DNA of 64,000 bases, taken from NCBI GenBank assembly GCA_030762935.1, contig CM060883.1:51029001-51093000 (forward strand), given 5' to 3'. Origin of the DNA: Hymenopus coronatus. Lineage: Eukaryota > Arthropoda > Insecta > Mantodea > Hymenopodidae. A program made the translations under genes and the position numbers. The notes beneath the pieces are model-generated. The model had not been told where the DNA came from. It did not search any database and was given only the letters and a program-made list of their open reading frames with translations. Shown in pieces: positions 44,917 to 56,911 of this stretch. Each line of letters starts with the position of its first letter. The stretch's first letter is position 1.

Positions 44917-45782
44917 AAAAATCTGATGTGTTCCATTCACATGACTTTCTCTACATCTCTGTAATAAATTGTTAGTAAATAATTTCATGCTAATCGACAA
45001 AAAATTAGCAGAAATAGTCTTATTATTTGCTTCCTTGTAAGCAGAAGCGAAATAACGGATTACCATGGCTAAAGTGATAGTCAAAAGTTGGTTGCTATGT
45101 TGCTGAAGTTCTTTTGTCTTAATGGGCAGGAGTTGACAAAGTCCTGTGTGAGAAAAGTATAGTTTTTAAAGCTGAAAACAAAATAAGGAATATCTAATAA
45201 ACGATCAAGTCTACGAAAAAAATGTTATAACATAAGTTGTGTGTTTTAATGTGCTCTACAATTTTTCTGTGATAAGTTTCTGTCCATCTCTTACGGTTTA
45301 GCAGTTATGCAAAATTCCGCAAAATTCGTCCAGAATAAAGTAGTCTTCAGAGGCTATTCCCAGAAAATTCAAGATATACATTTTATTTGTCAGGTAAATA
45401 TCTTCAATATACGCTATTTTAATCAAAACCGTTAGAGCCATTTTTGGGAAAATATTTTTTTTTAAAAAGTTTCATATAAAAGATAGTTTGGGGTGGAGGG
45501 ATTTTACTCAAAATCTTCGTGTTGAATCCCTGGAAGATACTAAACTTAAATACCAAGTTTGGCATTTCACGGACTTTTCGTTTTTGAGTTATCGTGTTCA
45601 AAGACACACACACACACACACGCGCGCGCGCGTGGACCTTTCTGTGATAATGCTTTCTTTTTTTGGATACAGGGGACCCTAAAACATATATTTCCTGTGA
45701 AATCTCAGTATCAAATTTTTGGATGCAGTGCAATACCTTCTCTATACACTATGTATATAGTACGTGTAGAGAAAGTAAAATT
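44917..45782 (-). repeat. R800 copy 24, full length
   Basis: From AAATCTGATGTGTTCCATTC to CTATGTATATAGTACGTGTAG and AGAAAGTAAAATTG. The microsatellite (CA)n(CG)n is at 45605-45632. The open frames 45419-45733 and 45488-45801 are repeat-internal. Confidence 0.9.
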
Positions 45783-45999
45783 GCTGCACCAAATTCCTTA
45801 GAATAAAGTACAACAAAAGCGAAAGGAATATGCATTCATAGCTATGCTACAAAACTTCAGCAAACAGAAAAGTTTAAAAAGTGACAATTGATATTGTGCT
45901 ATATTTAGCGTCACTTAACCCGTAGGGTCATATCAGACGATGAATAAAATGGCTGAAATCTTAAATGAAGCACTATTACATAAGGCTTAGAACTCTCTT

Positions 46000-46115
46000 A
46001 TTCAGGATAAGGAAAAAGACCGGAAAAACCTTAACGCAGTAACGCACCTACCAGATTCTAACTCGGGACCTCTTCAATGTGAGGCAGACTTGCTACCGTC
46101 ACACCACAGAGGCGG
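46000..46115 (-). mobile_element. tRNA-derived SINE fragment
   Basis: On the minus strand, a head-like CGCCTCTGTGGTGTGACGG, GCAAGTCTGCCTCACATTG and GAGGTCCCGAGTTAGAATC resembles a tRNA arm plus B box; TTTTTCCGGTCTTTTTCC follows. Only the head and start of the body remain. Confidence 0.45.
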
Positions 46116-46339
46116 GCAATGGTTTCCTTAATTGCAATTTACCAACTACTGCAGATGTGCAAGTAAAGAAATAGTGTCCAAACCACTGAATAATTTTTAC
46201 TGCAATTTAATATGTATACATAGAATTTATGGATGCAAAAAATAAACCGATAAAAGAAAAAATATTTATTTGTTAACGACGTTAATAGCCAGGACTGTAT
46301 TAGCGACATCAGTGTACCAGAATTTCGTCTCTCGGGAAT

Positions 46340-46655
46340 TATTTTTACGTAATCGGCTTACCCTCCCCCACCCCTAGGACTTACAAGCGAGTGCCTAGGG
46401 GTCAGATGCCTGTCGGGGTGCCAACGGCACTAACTATAGAATAAGAACCTGGAACGAGTGGTGGGCCGTAGCCATGTAAGAATGTGAGGAAGTAGATGAT
46501 ATTAAGTCAAAGGGATGATAGGAAAGGATGTGAAGGCAATTTGGTGGAATGAGTGGCGAGGGAAACCAGACGCCGTTTTGTCTAAGGGCGCTTGGGATCG
46601 AACGCGGGCCGCCTAGGTGGAAGGCGAGCGGTTTAACCGCTCTGCGACGGCGCTA
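46340..46655 (-). mobile_element. SINE-B, full length
   Basis: Minus-strand head GCGCCGTCGCAGAGCGG with B box GCGTTCGATCCCAAGCGCC, body TAAGACAAAACGGCGTCTGG, CCCTCGCCACTCATTCC, and tail CACTCGCTTGTAAGTCC and GGTAAGCCGATTACG. The flanks TTATTTTTAC and TTACTTTTAC may be a target duplication with one change. It is the clearest SINE-B in the window. Confidence 0.8.
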
Positions 46656-46813
46656 CCGAGTTACTTTTACATGACACAATCTACTGACGTAGATGGATGC
46701 CAAAACCCTCAATAATCGTGGTTTTATTTCCGTAGAATTTATGTTGTAATAAAGTTCGCTATCAGGGTACGCAAAACAATTATCGTATCAAGAGAGAAAA
46801 CTGCTAATATTAA

Positions 46814-47477
46814 AATATCTGATGTGTTCCATTCACATGCCTTTCTCTACAACAAATGTTTGTTAAAAAGCTTATTCTTTTATTTACTTCGTGCTAATTA
46901 AGAAGCAATTAACAGAAATAGGTTTATTACTTATTTCCATGTAAGTAGAAGGGAAATAAGGGAGTACATAGGCAAAAGTGGCATTCAAAAGCTGGTTGTT
47001 ATTTGACTGAAGTTCCTTTGTTGTATGAACAGGACATGACAAATTCCCGTTGGAGAAAAGTATAAGTATTTTACAGCTGAAACCAATAACAAGGAATATC
47101 GCAAAAACGATCAACTACTCGAAAAACTGTACAGAACATAAATTGTGTATTTTAACGAGCTCTACATTTTCTATTATGTACGTTTTTGTGTATCTCTTAC
47201 GGTTTACCAACTGTGCTAAATTCATCAAATTTCATTCAGAATAAAGAGGTCAAGATATACATTTTATTTGCTATATAAATATTTTAATATACGCATTTTA
47301 ATCAAAAGCGTTAGAGTCATTTTTGAGGAAATCAAAATTTTCGAAATGTTTTGCATGTAAAGGGTACTTTAGGGTGAGGGAATTTTTCAGAAAATCTTCG
47401 TGACGCATTCTTGAATGATACTAAACTTAAATACCAAGTTTAGTATTTTACCGACTTTTCGTTATTGAGATATCGTG

Positions 47478-47524
<47 letters not shown>

Positions 47525-47625
47525 ACCTTTTTCAGAAAATACATTTTTTGGATACAGGTGAAATCTCGGTTTCGAGATTTGGGTGGAATGGAATACCTTC
47601 TCTATACACTTTGTACATAGTACAC
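46814..47625 (-). repeat. R800 copy 25, full length
   Basis: From ATATCTGATGTGTTCCATTC to CTATACACTTTGTACATAG. It carries a long (CA)n at 47478-47522. It is followed by an A run and then a plus-strand copy. Confidence 0.88.
47478..47523. repeat. (CA)n microsatellite inside R800
   Basis: About 22 CA units at the conserved microsatellite site of the inverted R800 copy. Confidence 0.95.
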
Positions 47626-47649
47626 AAATACAAAAAAAAAAAAAAAACA

Positions 47650-48237
47650 AGAAATTCCCCCCACCACCAACTAACCTTTACATAGAACAATTTTCGAAAA
47701 TTTAGATTCTCTGAAAAATGGCTAACGATTTTAATTAAAATATCATATATTAAAGATATTTACCTGACAAATAATATATCTTGAATTTTCTGGGAATAGC
47801 CTCTAAAGACCTCTTCTTTCTGGATAAATTTTGCTGAACTTTGCGTAACTGGCAAACCGTAAAAGATAGACAAAAGCCTAGAACACAAAAAATGTAGATC
47901 ATATTAAAAAACACAGTTTATCTCATATAAGCTTTTTTCATTGAATTGACCATTTCTGAGATATTCCTTATTATTTCTTTCAGATATAAAATATTTTATA
48001 AACTGCTAGTCCTGCATGTGAACGGATTTCAACTTCATTGCAACTGCCTTTTAAAAGATTTGACTATCGTTTTAGCCTAGTGTAATCCTTATTTTCCTTC
48101 ACTTAAAGGAAGCAACTAGTTCAGACAATTTCTGCTAATGATTATCTCGATTATCATAAAGTAGATAGCAGAATGTTTTTAACTATGATTTATTGCAGCG
48201 ATATAGAGAAAGTCATGTGAATGGAACACATCAGATT
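47650..48237 (+). repeat. R800 copy 26, left-truncated, in tandem with copy 27
   Basis: It starts at AAGAAATTCCCCCCACCACC, to the right of the microsatellite, and ends GTCATGTGAATGGAACACATC, then directly joins the left end of the next copy. Confidence 0.85.
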
Positions 48238-48600
48238 TTTTTTACTTTCTCTACACGTACTATGTACACAGTGTATAGAAAAGTACTGCACTCCACCCAA
48301 AGATTCGATACCGAGATTGCACTGGAAATATATATGTTTTAGTGTCTCCCCTGTATACAAAAAAAAAAAATTCAGAATAAGGTTCGTGTGTGTGTCCGTG
48401 TGCCTGTGAACACGATAGCTCAAAAACGAAAAGTCGTTAAAATACCAACTTGGTATTTAAGTTAGTATCTTCCAAGGGTGCGTCACGAAGATTTCGATAA
48501 AAATCCTCCTACCCCAAACTACCCTTGACATGGAATATTTTTCGAAAATTTTGATTTTCTTAAAAATGACTAACGATGTTGATTAAAATATCATATATTA
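48238..48600 (+). repeat. R800 copy 27, right-truncated
   Basis: TTTTTTACTTTCTCTACACG, hairpin, microsatellite GTGTGTGTCCGTGTG, inner hairpin, then cut after TAAAATATCATATATTA where an inverted piece begins. Confidence 0.85.
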
Positions 48601-49060
48601 TAAATGTATGCAACATAAATTGTGTGCTTTAATGTGTTCTACATTTTTTGTGTGGTAAGTTTTTGTGCATCTCTTACGATTTAGCAGTAATGGAAAATTA
48701 TGTAAAATTCATCCAGAAAAAGGTGTCTTCAGAGGCTATTTCGAGAAAATTCAAAATATATATTTTATTTGGCAGGTAATTATCTTAAAATACGATATTT
48801 TAATCAAACTCGTTAGCCATGTGAAGGGTAGTTTGAGGTGGTGGAATTTCCTTGAAAATCTTCGTGTCACACCCCTGAAGGATACTAAACAAGAACCAAA
48901 TTTGGCATTTTACCGACGTTTCGTTTTTGAGTTATCGTTTTCACAGGCACACACACAGACGGATCTTTTTCTGAAAATGCTTTTTTCATTGATAAAGGGG
49001 GCCCTAAAACATATTTCCGGTGAAATTTCGGATCGAATTTTTGGGTGGAGAAAGTTACAA
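48601..49060 (-). repeat. R800 copy 28, left half, inverted
   Basis: It enters at ATGCAACATAAATTGTGTGC and runs through TTTTTGAGTTATCG and CACACACAGACGG to GATCGAATTTTTGGGTGG. It is joined tail-on to copy 27 within a few bases. Confidence 0.8.
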
Positions 49061-49437
49061 GATAACAGTGATTTTTAAAATGCCGTCGTTGCGCATTAGA
49101 CTCGAAAACTCCATGTGCATATATTATTGACCGAAAGGAGCTGGAATTATTAGTGCGTTAATATAGTGGACTGGCTGGTTTACGCCACGTTGCACGGTGA
49201 CGAATTAATTTAATCTACCTCCCCATCTCCCGCTGTTTGCTATATTATTGTATAATGAGCTAGAGGATTTCATAGTAAATCATGCCCTTTACGCGGTATG
49301 GTAGTAATGTTATACAGTCCTGACTATTCCACGTAGCGAATGAAAAATCCTCTACATTCACACAAAGGATGTTAAACATCAGCGAAACGTTCAATTCCTT
49401 AACCACTTCCGACAGTCTTTCGAGTTCTGGAAGTAAA
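49061..49437. other. No recognised feature
   Basis: Spacer between R800 copies; no supported gene. Confidence 0.5.
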
Positions 49438-50268
49438 AAAAATCTGATGTGTTCCATTCACATGACTTTCTCTACATCTCTGCAACAAGTTATTGTTAAA
49501 AAGCTTATGCTTCTATTTACTTCATGCTAAGTGAGAACAAAATTAGCAGAAATAGACTTATTACTTGCTTCCTTGTAAGTAGAAACGAAAAAAAGGGAGA
49601 AACATAGGTTAAAGTGATAGTCAAAAGCTGGTTGTTATGTGACTGAAGTTCCTTTGTTTGGGCAGGAGTTGAGAAGTATTAAGTTTTTTAGAGCTGAAAC
49701 CGAAAACAAGGAATATCTAAAAAACGACCAACTCCACGAAAAAATGTAGGTAACATAAGTTGTTTATTTTAACGTTCTCTATATATTTTGTGTGGTACGT
49801 TTTTGTCTCTCTTACGGTTTACCAGTTTACCAGTTTCTCCTAAATATACATGTCTTCAGAGGCTATTCCCAGAAAATTTAAGATATATAGATTGTCACAT
49901 AAATATCTTAAATATAAGAGATTTTAATAAAAACCGTTAGAGCCTTTATTGACAAAATCAACATTTTCGAAAAATGTTCCATATGAAGGGTAGTTGGGGG
50001 TGGGGGAATATTCTTACAAATCTTCGTGTTGCATTCTTGGAAGATACCAAACTTAAATACCGAGTTTGGTATTTAACGGTCTTTTCGTTTTTGAGCTATG
50101 CTGCCCAAAGACACACATACACACACGTACATTTTTCTAAAAATGCTTTTTTAGGATTCGGGGGATCTCAAAACATGTATTTCCCTTAAAATCTCGGCAT
50201 CGAATGTTTGGGTGCAATACAATACCTTCTCTATAAACTATGTAGATCTATGTATAGAGAAAGTAAAA
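49438..50268 (-). repeat. R800 copy 29, full length
   Basis: From AAATCTGATGTGTTCCATTC to the hairpin ACTATGTAGATCTATGTATAG and AGAAAGTAAAAATATTC. It is the last copy before an R800-free region of about 12 kb. Confidence 0.9.
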
Positions 50269-50296
50269 ATATTCTTATATCGAATGTGCACGCTAT

Positions 50297-50578
50297 TTAG
50301 ACTGGTATATTCAGTATTTTTGTTGTAATTAGAGGTTCTAAGAAGTCGATAAATTCACTATTACTACAGCCTTTTAACATAGCACGCTGTGTACACTGAA
50401 CGTTGTACGGAATCTTATTTAATTTCTTTAAACTTAACAAAAGTTTAAATGCTGAAAGCTGGCCATGCAAAAATAAACTCGCTGCTACTGCCAAGAAAAA
50501 GTCAGTCATGTCAGAAAACAAAGCAGTATAAAACTGGACAATACCAGTTCTTTGTTGATCAACAGAAATTGGCGGAAT
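50297..50578 (-). CDS. Candidate terminal exon, copy 1 (unknown protein)
   Basis: The minus strand has a strong 3' splice acceptor: a pyrimidine-rich ACTTTTTCCGGTCTTTTAG ending at 50579. The open frame from 50578 runs 93 codons to a TAA stop at 50297. It reads IPPISVDQQRTGIVQFYTAL, then FSDMTDFFLAVAASLFLHG, QLSAFKLLLSLKKLNKIPYN and ends EPLITTKILNIPV. No domain recognised; LAVAASLFLHG is hydrophobic but short for a membrane span. A second copy lies 1.1 kb upstream in transcript direction. Upstream exons and a polyadenylation signal have not been found, so this is a prediction. Confidence 0.45.
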   Translation of the reverse strand: MPPISVDQQRTGIVQFYTALFSDMTDFFLAVAASLFLHGQLSAFKLLLSLKKLNKIPYNVQCTQRAMLKGCSNSEFIDFLEPLITTKILNIPV

Positions 50579-51270
50579 CTAAAAGACCGGAAAAAGTAAT
50601 TTCACTTTAATATTAACATTTACATAATAAATAGGATATTTGAACAAATTAATAGGCTGGCACATTAAGAGAGCTCAAAATTTACACTACTGAAATAAAA
50701 TTTGAAATTGAATGAGCAATATCCGAATTTATAACTCGGAAAAATTTCGTCGAAGACTTCTTTGAATATTTATTACGTTCCTCAATTCAGGGCTGACATG
50801 CAGATAAAAGTAATGCTGTACAGTTAACATTTTAAATAATTTGTGGTAATAAAAATAAATGATAAGCTAAATGTAGAAAGTATATGAAATTGGTAACAAA
50901 CTTTAAAACTAACAAAAATAACACACCAATCTTGTCATAATATTCTACACTATTAGCTACAAAATTATGATTAAATTTTGATGAATTTTCATAGTATCAA
51001 TATGAATGGAAATGATTTCTGAGAATGAGAAAATAGATTCCCTGATTGTCATCCATATTGCAAATTTTACTTTTAATAGCCCAATAAAGATTCTCCAGAT
51101 TTATACAAAAAGAATCTTGATATACACATACTTTTAATTTCTTTCTTAGCATGGGTTTAAAATAAGTCTAACCTGTAATAAATCCCCCCCCCCAATTCTC
51201 ATTTTAAAACAGCAGATTTTTCTATGTTTACTAAACATTAACTTTTTACTTCAATGATAACAGTGTAACT

Positions 51271-51475
51271 TTTGAAAACCGAGTGAGATACTCTGCGCAG
51301 CTTGTGAGGCTAACATTCAGGAGCTCCGAGGTTCGATTCCCTTCAATTGCCCACTCTGAGATTGGACTTTTCGAGGAATTTTCTGGTCAGTAGGCGAATG
51401 CTAGGGTTTTATCTCACCATGAATTCCTTTCCATTAATTACCTTTTATTCCAATTAACCTCCTGTTTTGGATACT
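51271..51475 (+). mobile_element. tRNA-derived SINE between the duplicated exon blocks
   Basis: CGAGTGAGATACTCTGCGC, AGCTTGTGAGGCTAAC and B box GAGGTTCGATTCCC make a tRNA-like head; GAGATTGGACTTTTCG and TTTTATCTCACCATGAATTCC follow. It is in the SINE-D style but not identical to that family. Confidence 0.55.
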
Positions 51476-51508
51476 TCGCATTGAACGTTGTACGCAATCC
51501 TATTTTAA

Positions 51509-51664
51509 TCAATTTAAACCTAATAAAAGTTTAAATGCTGAAAGATGGCCATGCAAAAATAAACTCGCTGCTACTGCCAAGAAAAAGTCGGTCATGTCAG
51601 AAAACAAAACAGTGTAAAACTGGATAATACCAGTTTTTTGTTGATTAACAGGAACTGGCAGGAT
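51509..51664 (-). CDS. Candidate exon, copy 2 (unknown protein, early stop)
   Basis: The acceptor is TTGTTCCAGGTCTTCTAG ending at 51665, in the same position relative to the frame as in copy 1. The frame reads ILPVPVNQQKTGIIQFYTVL, then FSDMTDFFLAVAASLFLHG, HLSAFKLLLGLN and a TGA at 51509, 51 codons in all. The block FSDMTDFFLAVAASLFLHG is identical to copy 1. After it the frame decays. It may be an alternative exon, a tandem gene copy or a decaying duplicate. Confidence 0.4.
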   Translation of the reverse strand: MLPVPVNQQKTGIIQFYTVLFSDMTDFFLAVAASLFLHGHLSAFKLLLGLN

Positions 51665-51719
51665 CTAGAAGACCTGGAACAATAATTTCACTTTAATATT
51701 AAGGTAACGCAACTGTGAA

Positions 51720-53154
51720 ATTCCTAAATCCAACAATTTTCAACTAATCAGCCTGACATTTTGAACTGCATTTATGTTGTACAGTAGTTACATGATTTAA
51801 AATTTGGTTTATGCATCGCAAGTAGTTTTCGAGTTATTAATTATTAAATTAAAAATCTGGCGATAAATTCAAATCACTCCACACGAATAAAATAATGAAA
51901 ATTTTATTACTTTTATTTTTCAAAATATGCATTTAAGTATCAGAAACAGAACTATAATATTAATTTATTGTACCACAATTAGTTAACAGGTAAAAATATT
52001 TAAACAAGAAGCAGACAAAAATTCAAGAAATTTTGTAATGCAATTGACTTTAAAAATCAATATCTACAGCAATATTAGGAATTTTAAAAAATCATATGAT
52101 AGAAACCATTTTTTTTTTGTTCAGAACCTATCATAAACATTTAAGATTAGGTTTCTGGTGTTTGGAAGTGTCGGGTAGATGGCGTGGAAGCTTACTTAAA
52201 GGGAAGTCTTCCTGCTGGAGATTAAGATACTGCGGGTCATTCATTGCACTCTATAGGCAGCTCCAGTTATGAGAACTAAGTCTTCGAGAAGCTAACAGCT
52301 TCCGTGACCTTAGAGGAGTGTGCAGGCTGTTTCTTTCCATTGCATACCCTACTTTTTCAATAATAGGATTAATTCACCGTGTCTCAAGCAGGAGACATTT
52401 TTTCATAAAGAACAATATAAAGTAATTACTGTGTAGTACTTTCTTTGTTTTGCCTTCTCTATCTCCTTAATGAACAATCTTCTCAACGTTTCTTTCTCCT
52501 TCTGCGGGGTACAAAAGTAAACATATTGAATTTATATTCGTATTTTAATACTCAGTGCTGTAACAGAATTTTCCATTGCTTTTAAGGGAAGATGACACAA
52601 AGCACAAATCACTGGAGCTGAAAGTACCGTTGTAAACATGTTTCTAATTCGAGTTTGTATCCTACTGATCCATAGGCTTATAACTCACCGAGAAAGCCAG
52701 TGTTTTGAGAGGGACATTTCATACAGTTAAGCCACGCTGTGGAGAATAACAAGGGCAGTTTAATTAGGCGTGTTCGTGTCAGGATTTACGGCTATCTCTT
52801 TATATCCCGAAGTGTTCGCTCGTCTACGTGTCACTGCTTTGCGTGATGGCTACACTTAGGAAGGTATATCCACTAGATTTTGGAGTAACAATGTTTTACA
52901 GTCATGGAAAACATGACTGAGCGCTTTCTAAGAGCACAATACTATTTCTAAGTCTTACTTCGTATTGCAGCGCAGTTTACTCAAGTCGATATGTCCAAAG
53001 TGACGTAAGACTTTATTAACACACCTGTGGCACACGTTTCCGCCCTTCGAACACAGAAATAGGCTGAATATTGACACACGTCTTACCTTTATATTTTTGT
53101 TCCTGATAAAGAAAGAGGGACAGTGCGGCAATGCGTCAACACAACACAAAAGTA
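51720..53154. other. R800-free DNA upstream of the exon pair (minus-strand sense)
   Basis: AT-rich first half (51720-52130). GC-richer second half with small frames such as 52955-53149 on the minus strand, which reads KGGNVCHRCVNKVLRHFGH. This is where further exons of the candidate minus-strand gene would be expected, but none is supported. Confidence 0.3.
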
Positions 53155-53216
53155 TTTCCTTTTATTTATTTATTAAATCGCCAGAGCTAAACAGATCCAG
53201 GATAAATTATAAATAT
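53155..53216 (-). mobile_element. 3' tail of a lost non-LTR element
   Basis: The minus strand reads AGCTCTGGCGATTTAATAAA followed by repeated TAAA units (53161-53174 in plus). Such a stop-like end with TAAA repeats is common at 3' ends of arthropod non-LTR elements. It sits just outside the target duplication of LINE-2. Confidence 0.45.
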
Positions 53217-53220
53217 ATAG

Positions 53221-53233
53221 AATAGAAAAGGAA
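53221..53233. repeat. LINE-2 target-site duplication, left copy
   Basis: AATAGAAAAGGAA, matched perfectly at 57816-57828. Confidence 0.9.
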
Positions 53234-53654
53234 TGAATGAATGAATAAGTGTATTTATTAACATAGCAATATCATACATAGAATTTCAACAGCCGCACGG
53301 GTCCACAGACCGTACGTGCTTTTGTAATACACATTACAAGCAATATTAAAACAACAACCACAACAAAGAATTAGAAGAGTAAACACGAAAATAAAAAGAC
53401 AAAGGAAATACACAGTCAAAAGCAATATTAAACAACAATAAAATTAAGAGTGAATCCGAAAATAAAAATACAAAGATGTTAAAATATTGCAATTTAAATT
53501 TACAGCATAGAGTACACCTTCATAAATGCACCCTCTTATAATAGATAATTACACTTAAAAGACATATATACACATAATATATACAACCCTAGCACAACAG
53601 TGACCTAAGTATGACATAATATATATGTATGTAGAACATTGTAGTCACTTTTGT

Positions 53655-56600
53655 TTAGTTGATCTTATCCCCCCCCCCTTCTCTATTGGCAACCTTCTCA
53701 GATCTCAGCTGTCTTGCCTTAAGTATAAATTTACCTAGCCCGTCCATGTTTTCCGTGCCTGCCAGTAGCGTCCAACATGCTTCTATCCCTACATTCGCAG
53801 TGGTAAAAAATCGCGGCAAATATTTTCCCCGCCATTCCTCCGTACCCCTACATCTTGCCAAGATGCGAATCCACGACTCTTCCTCCTCGCAAATGGGACA
53901 GATTCTCATACCATTCTCGTCAGAAATTTTCGTGCTCCTCCATGCTCCTAGTCTAATCCACGCGAGCCCCTCTCTAATGAGTTTGGTACCTGTTTTTATG
54001 TATTGCTCCATACCCCACTCCGATTTCAGCCCAGACTGTGCTTCTAATGACACCTTCTCTGTGCATTGCGCAATTATTTTCTGTCTGTCAATATCACAGA
54101 CACGTTTCTTAATTTTTCTCCAAATACTTCGCCTGTTTTCCTGCCCCGCCATCCAAATGTCTCCCATCCCAATGGTTTCCAACCCTTTCTTTAATTTTGA
54201 TGCCCACGTCAAATTACCTTCCATTCGCAACTGTTCACGGTAGCAGACTGCCCTAATTAGAGATTGGTTTCCGTGAACGATTCTCATCCAATATTTAACT
54301 GCTCTGATTTTGCACTCTATCGTTTCACTATGTGCCCCGAATTCCCTCATTATTCCGCAGTTTACCGTACCCCTCCCTACACCCAGAATTCCTTTCAAAA
54401 ATTGGGTCCTCGCTTGATCCAGATTTCCTGTTTGTTCCCACCCCCATATTTCTCCTCCGTATGTCATCGTGGATCTAACTGTCGCTCCGTATACAGTTTC
54501 CATTTAGGTTATGGAGATATTCGGAATTCTGCAGCGTATCCGGAGAGCTTCCGCCGCTTTCACCCTTGCCTTGTGTTTCGCAATGTCAATGTGTTTTGTC
54601 CATTTTCCGTTCATTGTAAATGTGAGTCCTAAGTACACAAAAGATTTAACATTGTCCAGTATCTGTCCTGCATATGTCCAAGTCTCCTCCTTGCTATAAA
54701 CACAACCCTTTTTGAAAGTCATTGCCTTAGTCTTATTCACATTAACTGTAAGTAGCCATTCATCGCAATAGTTCTTAAGTTTGTCCAGTCCTCGTTGCAA
54801 TCCGTTTACTGTCGTAGAGCACAATACTAAATCGTCTGCGTATAAAAGTGTTGGGATCTGCAAATCCGCTACTACTGGCGCTTGAATATTCTCTGCTATC
54901 ATTGTATCAGTAATATCATCCACAAAGAGATTAAATAGTAAGGGAGATAAAATACAACCCTGCCTCACTCCCCTATAGCTTCGGCAGCTCTCGGACACTC
55001 TGTTTCTGTCGTACTTCACACAGAATTCGACATTTTGATACATTGCCTGCAATGCTCTAACCATTTTACTTGATAACCCCTTTCTGCCTAGTTTGTACCA
55101 TAATGCATTTCGATTGATAGAGTCAAATGCCTTCTTAAAGTCCACAAAAGCACAATGAAGCTTTCCCCGCTTAACTAACAGTTGCTTCGTCCTTAAAGTG
55201 TCTAATATAAAAGCGGCATCTATGGTACTGTGTCCTTCTCTGAAACCCATTTGAAATTTTGAAAGTTTGCCAAATTTAGATTCCCAGTCCTTTAATCGGT
55301 TATATAACACTCTACAATACATTTTCTCCATAATTGGCAAAAGAGTAACCCCCCTATAGTTATCCGGATTTCCAATAGTTCCCTTCCCTTTATAAATGGG
55401 ATGAATAATGCCCTTTCCCCAACAGGTAGGGTAATTCCCCTCAATAAACAATCTGTTACATATCTGGAGCATACTCCTACCAAACTCATTAACATTGGCT
55501 GCGGCTTTAAAAACTTCCGGGGGCAGCCCATCCAACCCTGGAGCTTTGCCTTCCTTCAGACTCCTCAGCACCTGTGCTATTTCTCGTGCTGATATTTCTT
55601 CGTCCAGTATTGGGATCTCAAGATTTCCCAAAATTTGCACTTCCTTTATAAAAATTCCTTCCCTTTCACCTTTCCCGAATATTCCCATAAAATGCATTGC
55701 CCATTTTCTGGGAGAAATTTCGTTGGGCGCCTGACGGTTGCCTCTTAAATGTTTTACTACTTGCCACATCTCAGCGTTATCCCCCCGTGTTAACATATTA
55801 CTAATTTTCTGAGTAATTTTGTCTTTCCACATAGTTCTCTTTTCCCGCAAGAGCTGTTTATACTCCCTTCGCTTTTTTGTAAACAGTTTCCTAATGTCAT
55901 CTCCCCCCTCCCTTCTGAATTTTGACAGAGCCTCCTCTGCTTGTTTCTTTACAGCTCTGCATTGCTGGTCATACCAACCATTGAATCGTTTTACCTTACC
56001 ATGCATTTGGACTTTCGTTGTCCCCGCAGCCGTTGCTATTATACGCGTTAGTTCCTCCGCTGTGCCTGCGTTCCTTTCCCCTAATCTTCTTTCTAATTTA
56101 TCAACAAATACTTCTTTTTCTATCGGTTTCCATATAAATTTACTAGTGAATCTCCCTTCGTCCCCCTGCCCCTCTTCAGGTGCTAGCGCCGCCATGGCCG
56201 TCTCTATATTCAGTTCCAGGGCAACCGGACAGTGATGCGACTCGATACGATCCCCCACCCAAAAATTTCTAATTCTGCCAATTAAACCCCGACTTATTAA
56301 AATAAAATCTATTACACTACCCCCATTTTCATTTATGAAAGTGAGTTCTCCCTCTCGATCCTCACCGTACTTGCCATTCATTATTTCTAAAGAGAAGGCA
56401 TCGCAGAAAGCAAGTAATTGTCTGCCCTCCCCATTAATAAAACCATCCTTGCTCTTTCGTTGACCTTCGCGGAATTCCTCCCCCATTGATGACCCCCCGT
56501 TAGAGAAATATTTTCTCCTCCTAACCTCGCATTAAAATCTCCTAAGAGAATTAATTCAGTTCCTGGAAACTTCTCCTGTAACTGCACTAACGTTTCGGTT

Positions 56601-56901
56601 AAGTCACTGAAGAAATTCCTGTTTGTACTCCCCCCTGTGCCAAAGATACAGCAATCACCCCTTCCAAACTGATTTCTAATTTAGTTATCTCAGCCTCCAG
56701 CTCAGACCTGAATGAAACTGATACCCCTCCTGACCACCTTCCCCTACTAAAACTACGGAAATTAGCAAGTGTTACATTTTCTCCGTTTTTCAACCAAGTT
56801 TCTGTTAAACATACAACGTCAAAATCACTAAGGAAATACAAGAAGTTCTCGCTACCCAACCTTTTTTTGAAGCCTTCGATGTTCCATGTGACAATCCTCA
56901 A
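53655..56901 (-). pseudogene. LINE-2 ORF2 (AP endonuclease, RT, CCHC), broken
   Basis: It starts near 56901 as LRIVTWNIEGFKKRL with no ATG, ten bases after the ORF1 stop, so translation by reinitiation is possible. Endonuclease: VVCLTETWL, LLGDFNARLGG and the distal SHHCP. RT: GKAPGLDGLPPEVFK, DNYRGVTLLPIMEKMYCRVL, FVDFKKAFDSINRNALWYKL, RQGCILSPLLFNLFVDDI and LLYADDLVLCST (YADD at 54831-54842). C-terminal CPICEEEESWIRILARC near 53925. Defects: a frameshift near 56590-56600, another near 56490, and an in-frame TAA at 54504-54506. From 56486 to 53655 the frame is otherwise open. Confidence 0.9.
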
Positions 56902-56911
56902 AGATTGGGTC

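Noticed and set aside
53659..54243. 194-residue plus-strand frame
   Set aside because: It is the antisense shadow of the LINE-2 ORF2 C-terminus.
54264..54632. 122-residue plus-strand frame
   Set aside because: It overlaps the LINE-2 coding strand in antisense and crosses the in-frame stop of that ORF.
55819..56235. 138-residue plus-strand frame
   Set aside because: It is antisense to the LINE-2 endonuclease/RT linker and has no signature of its own.
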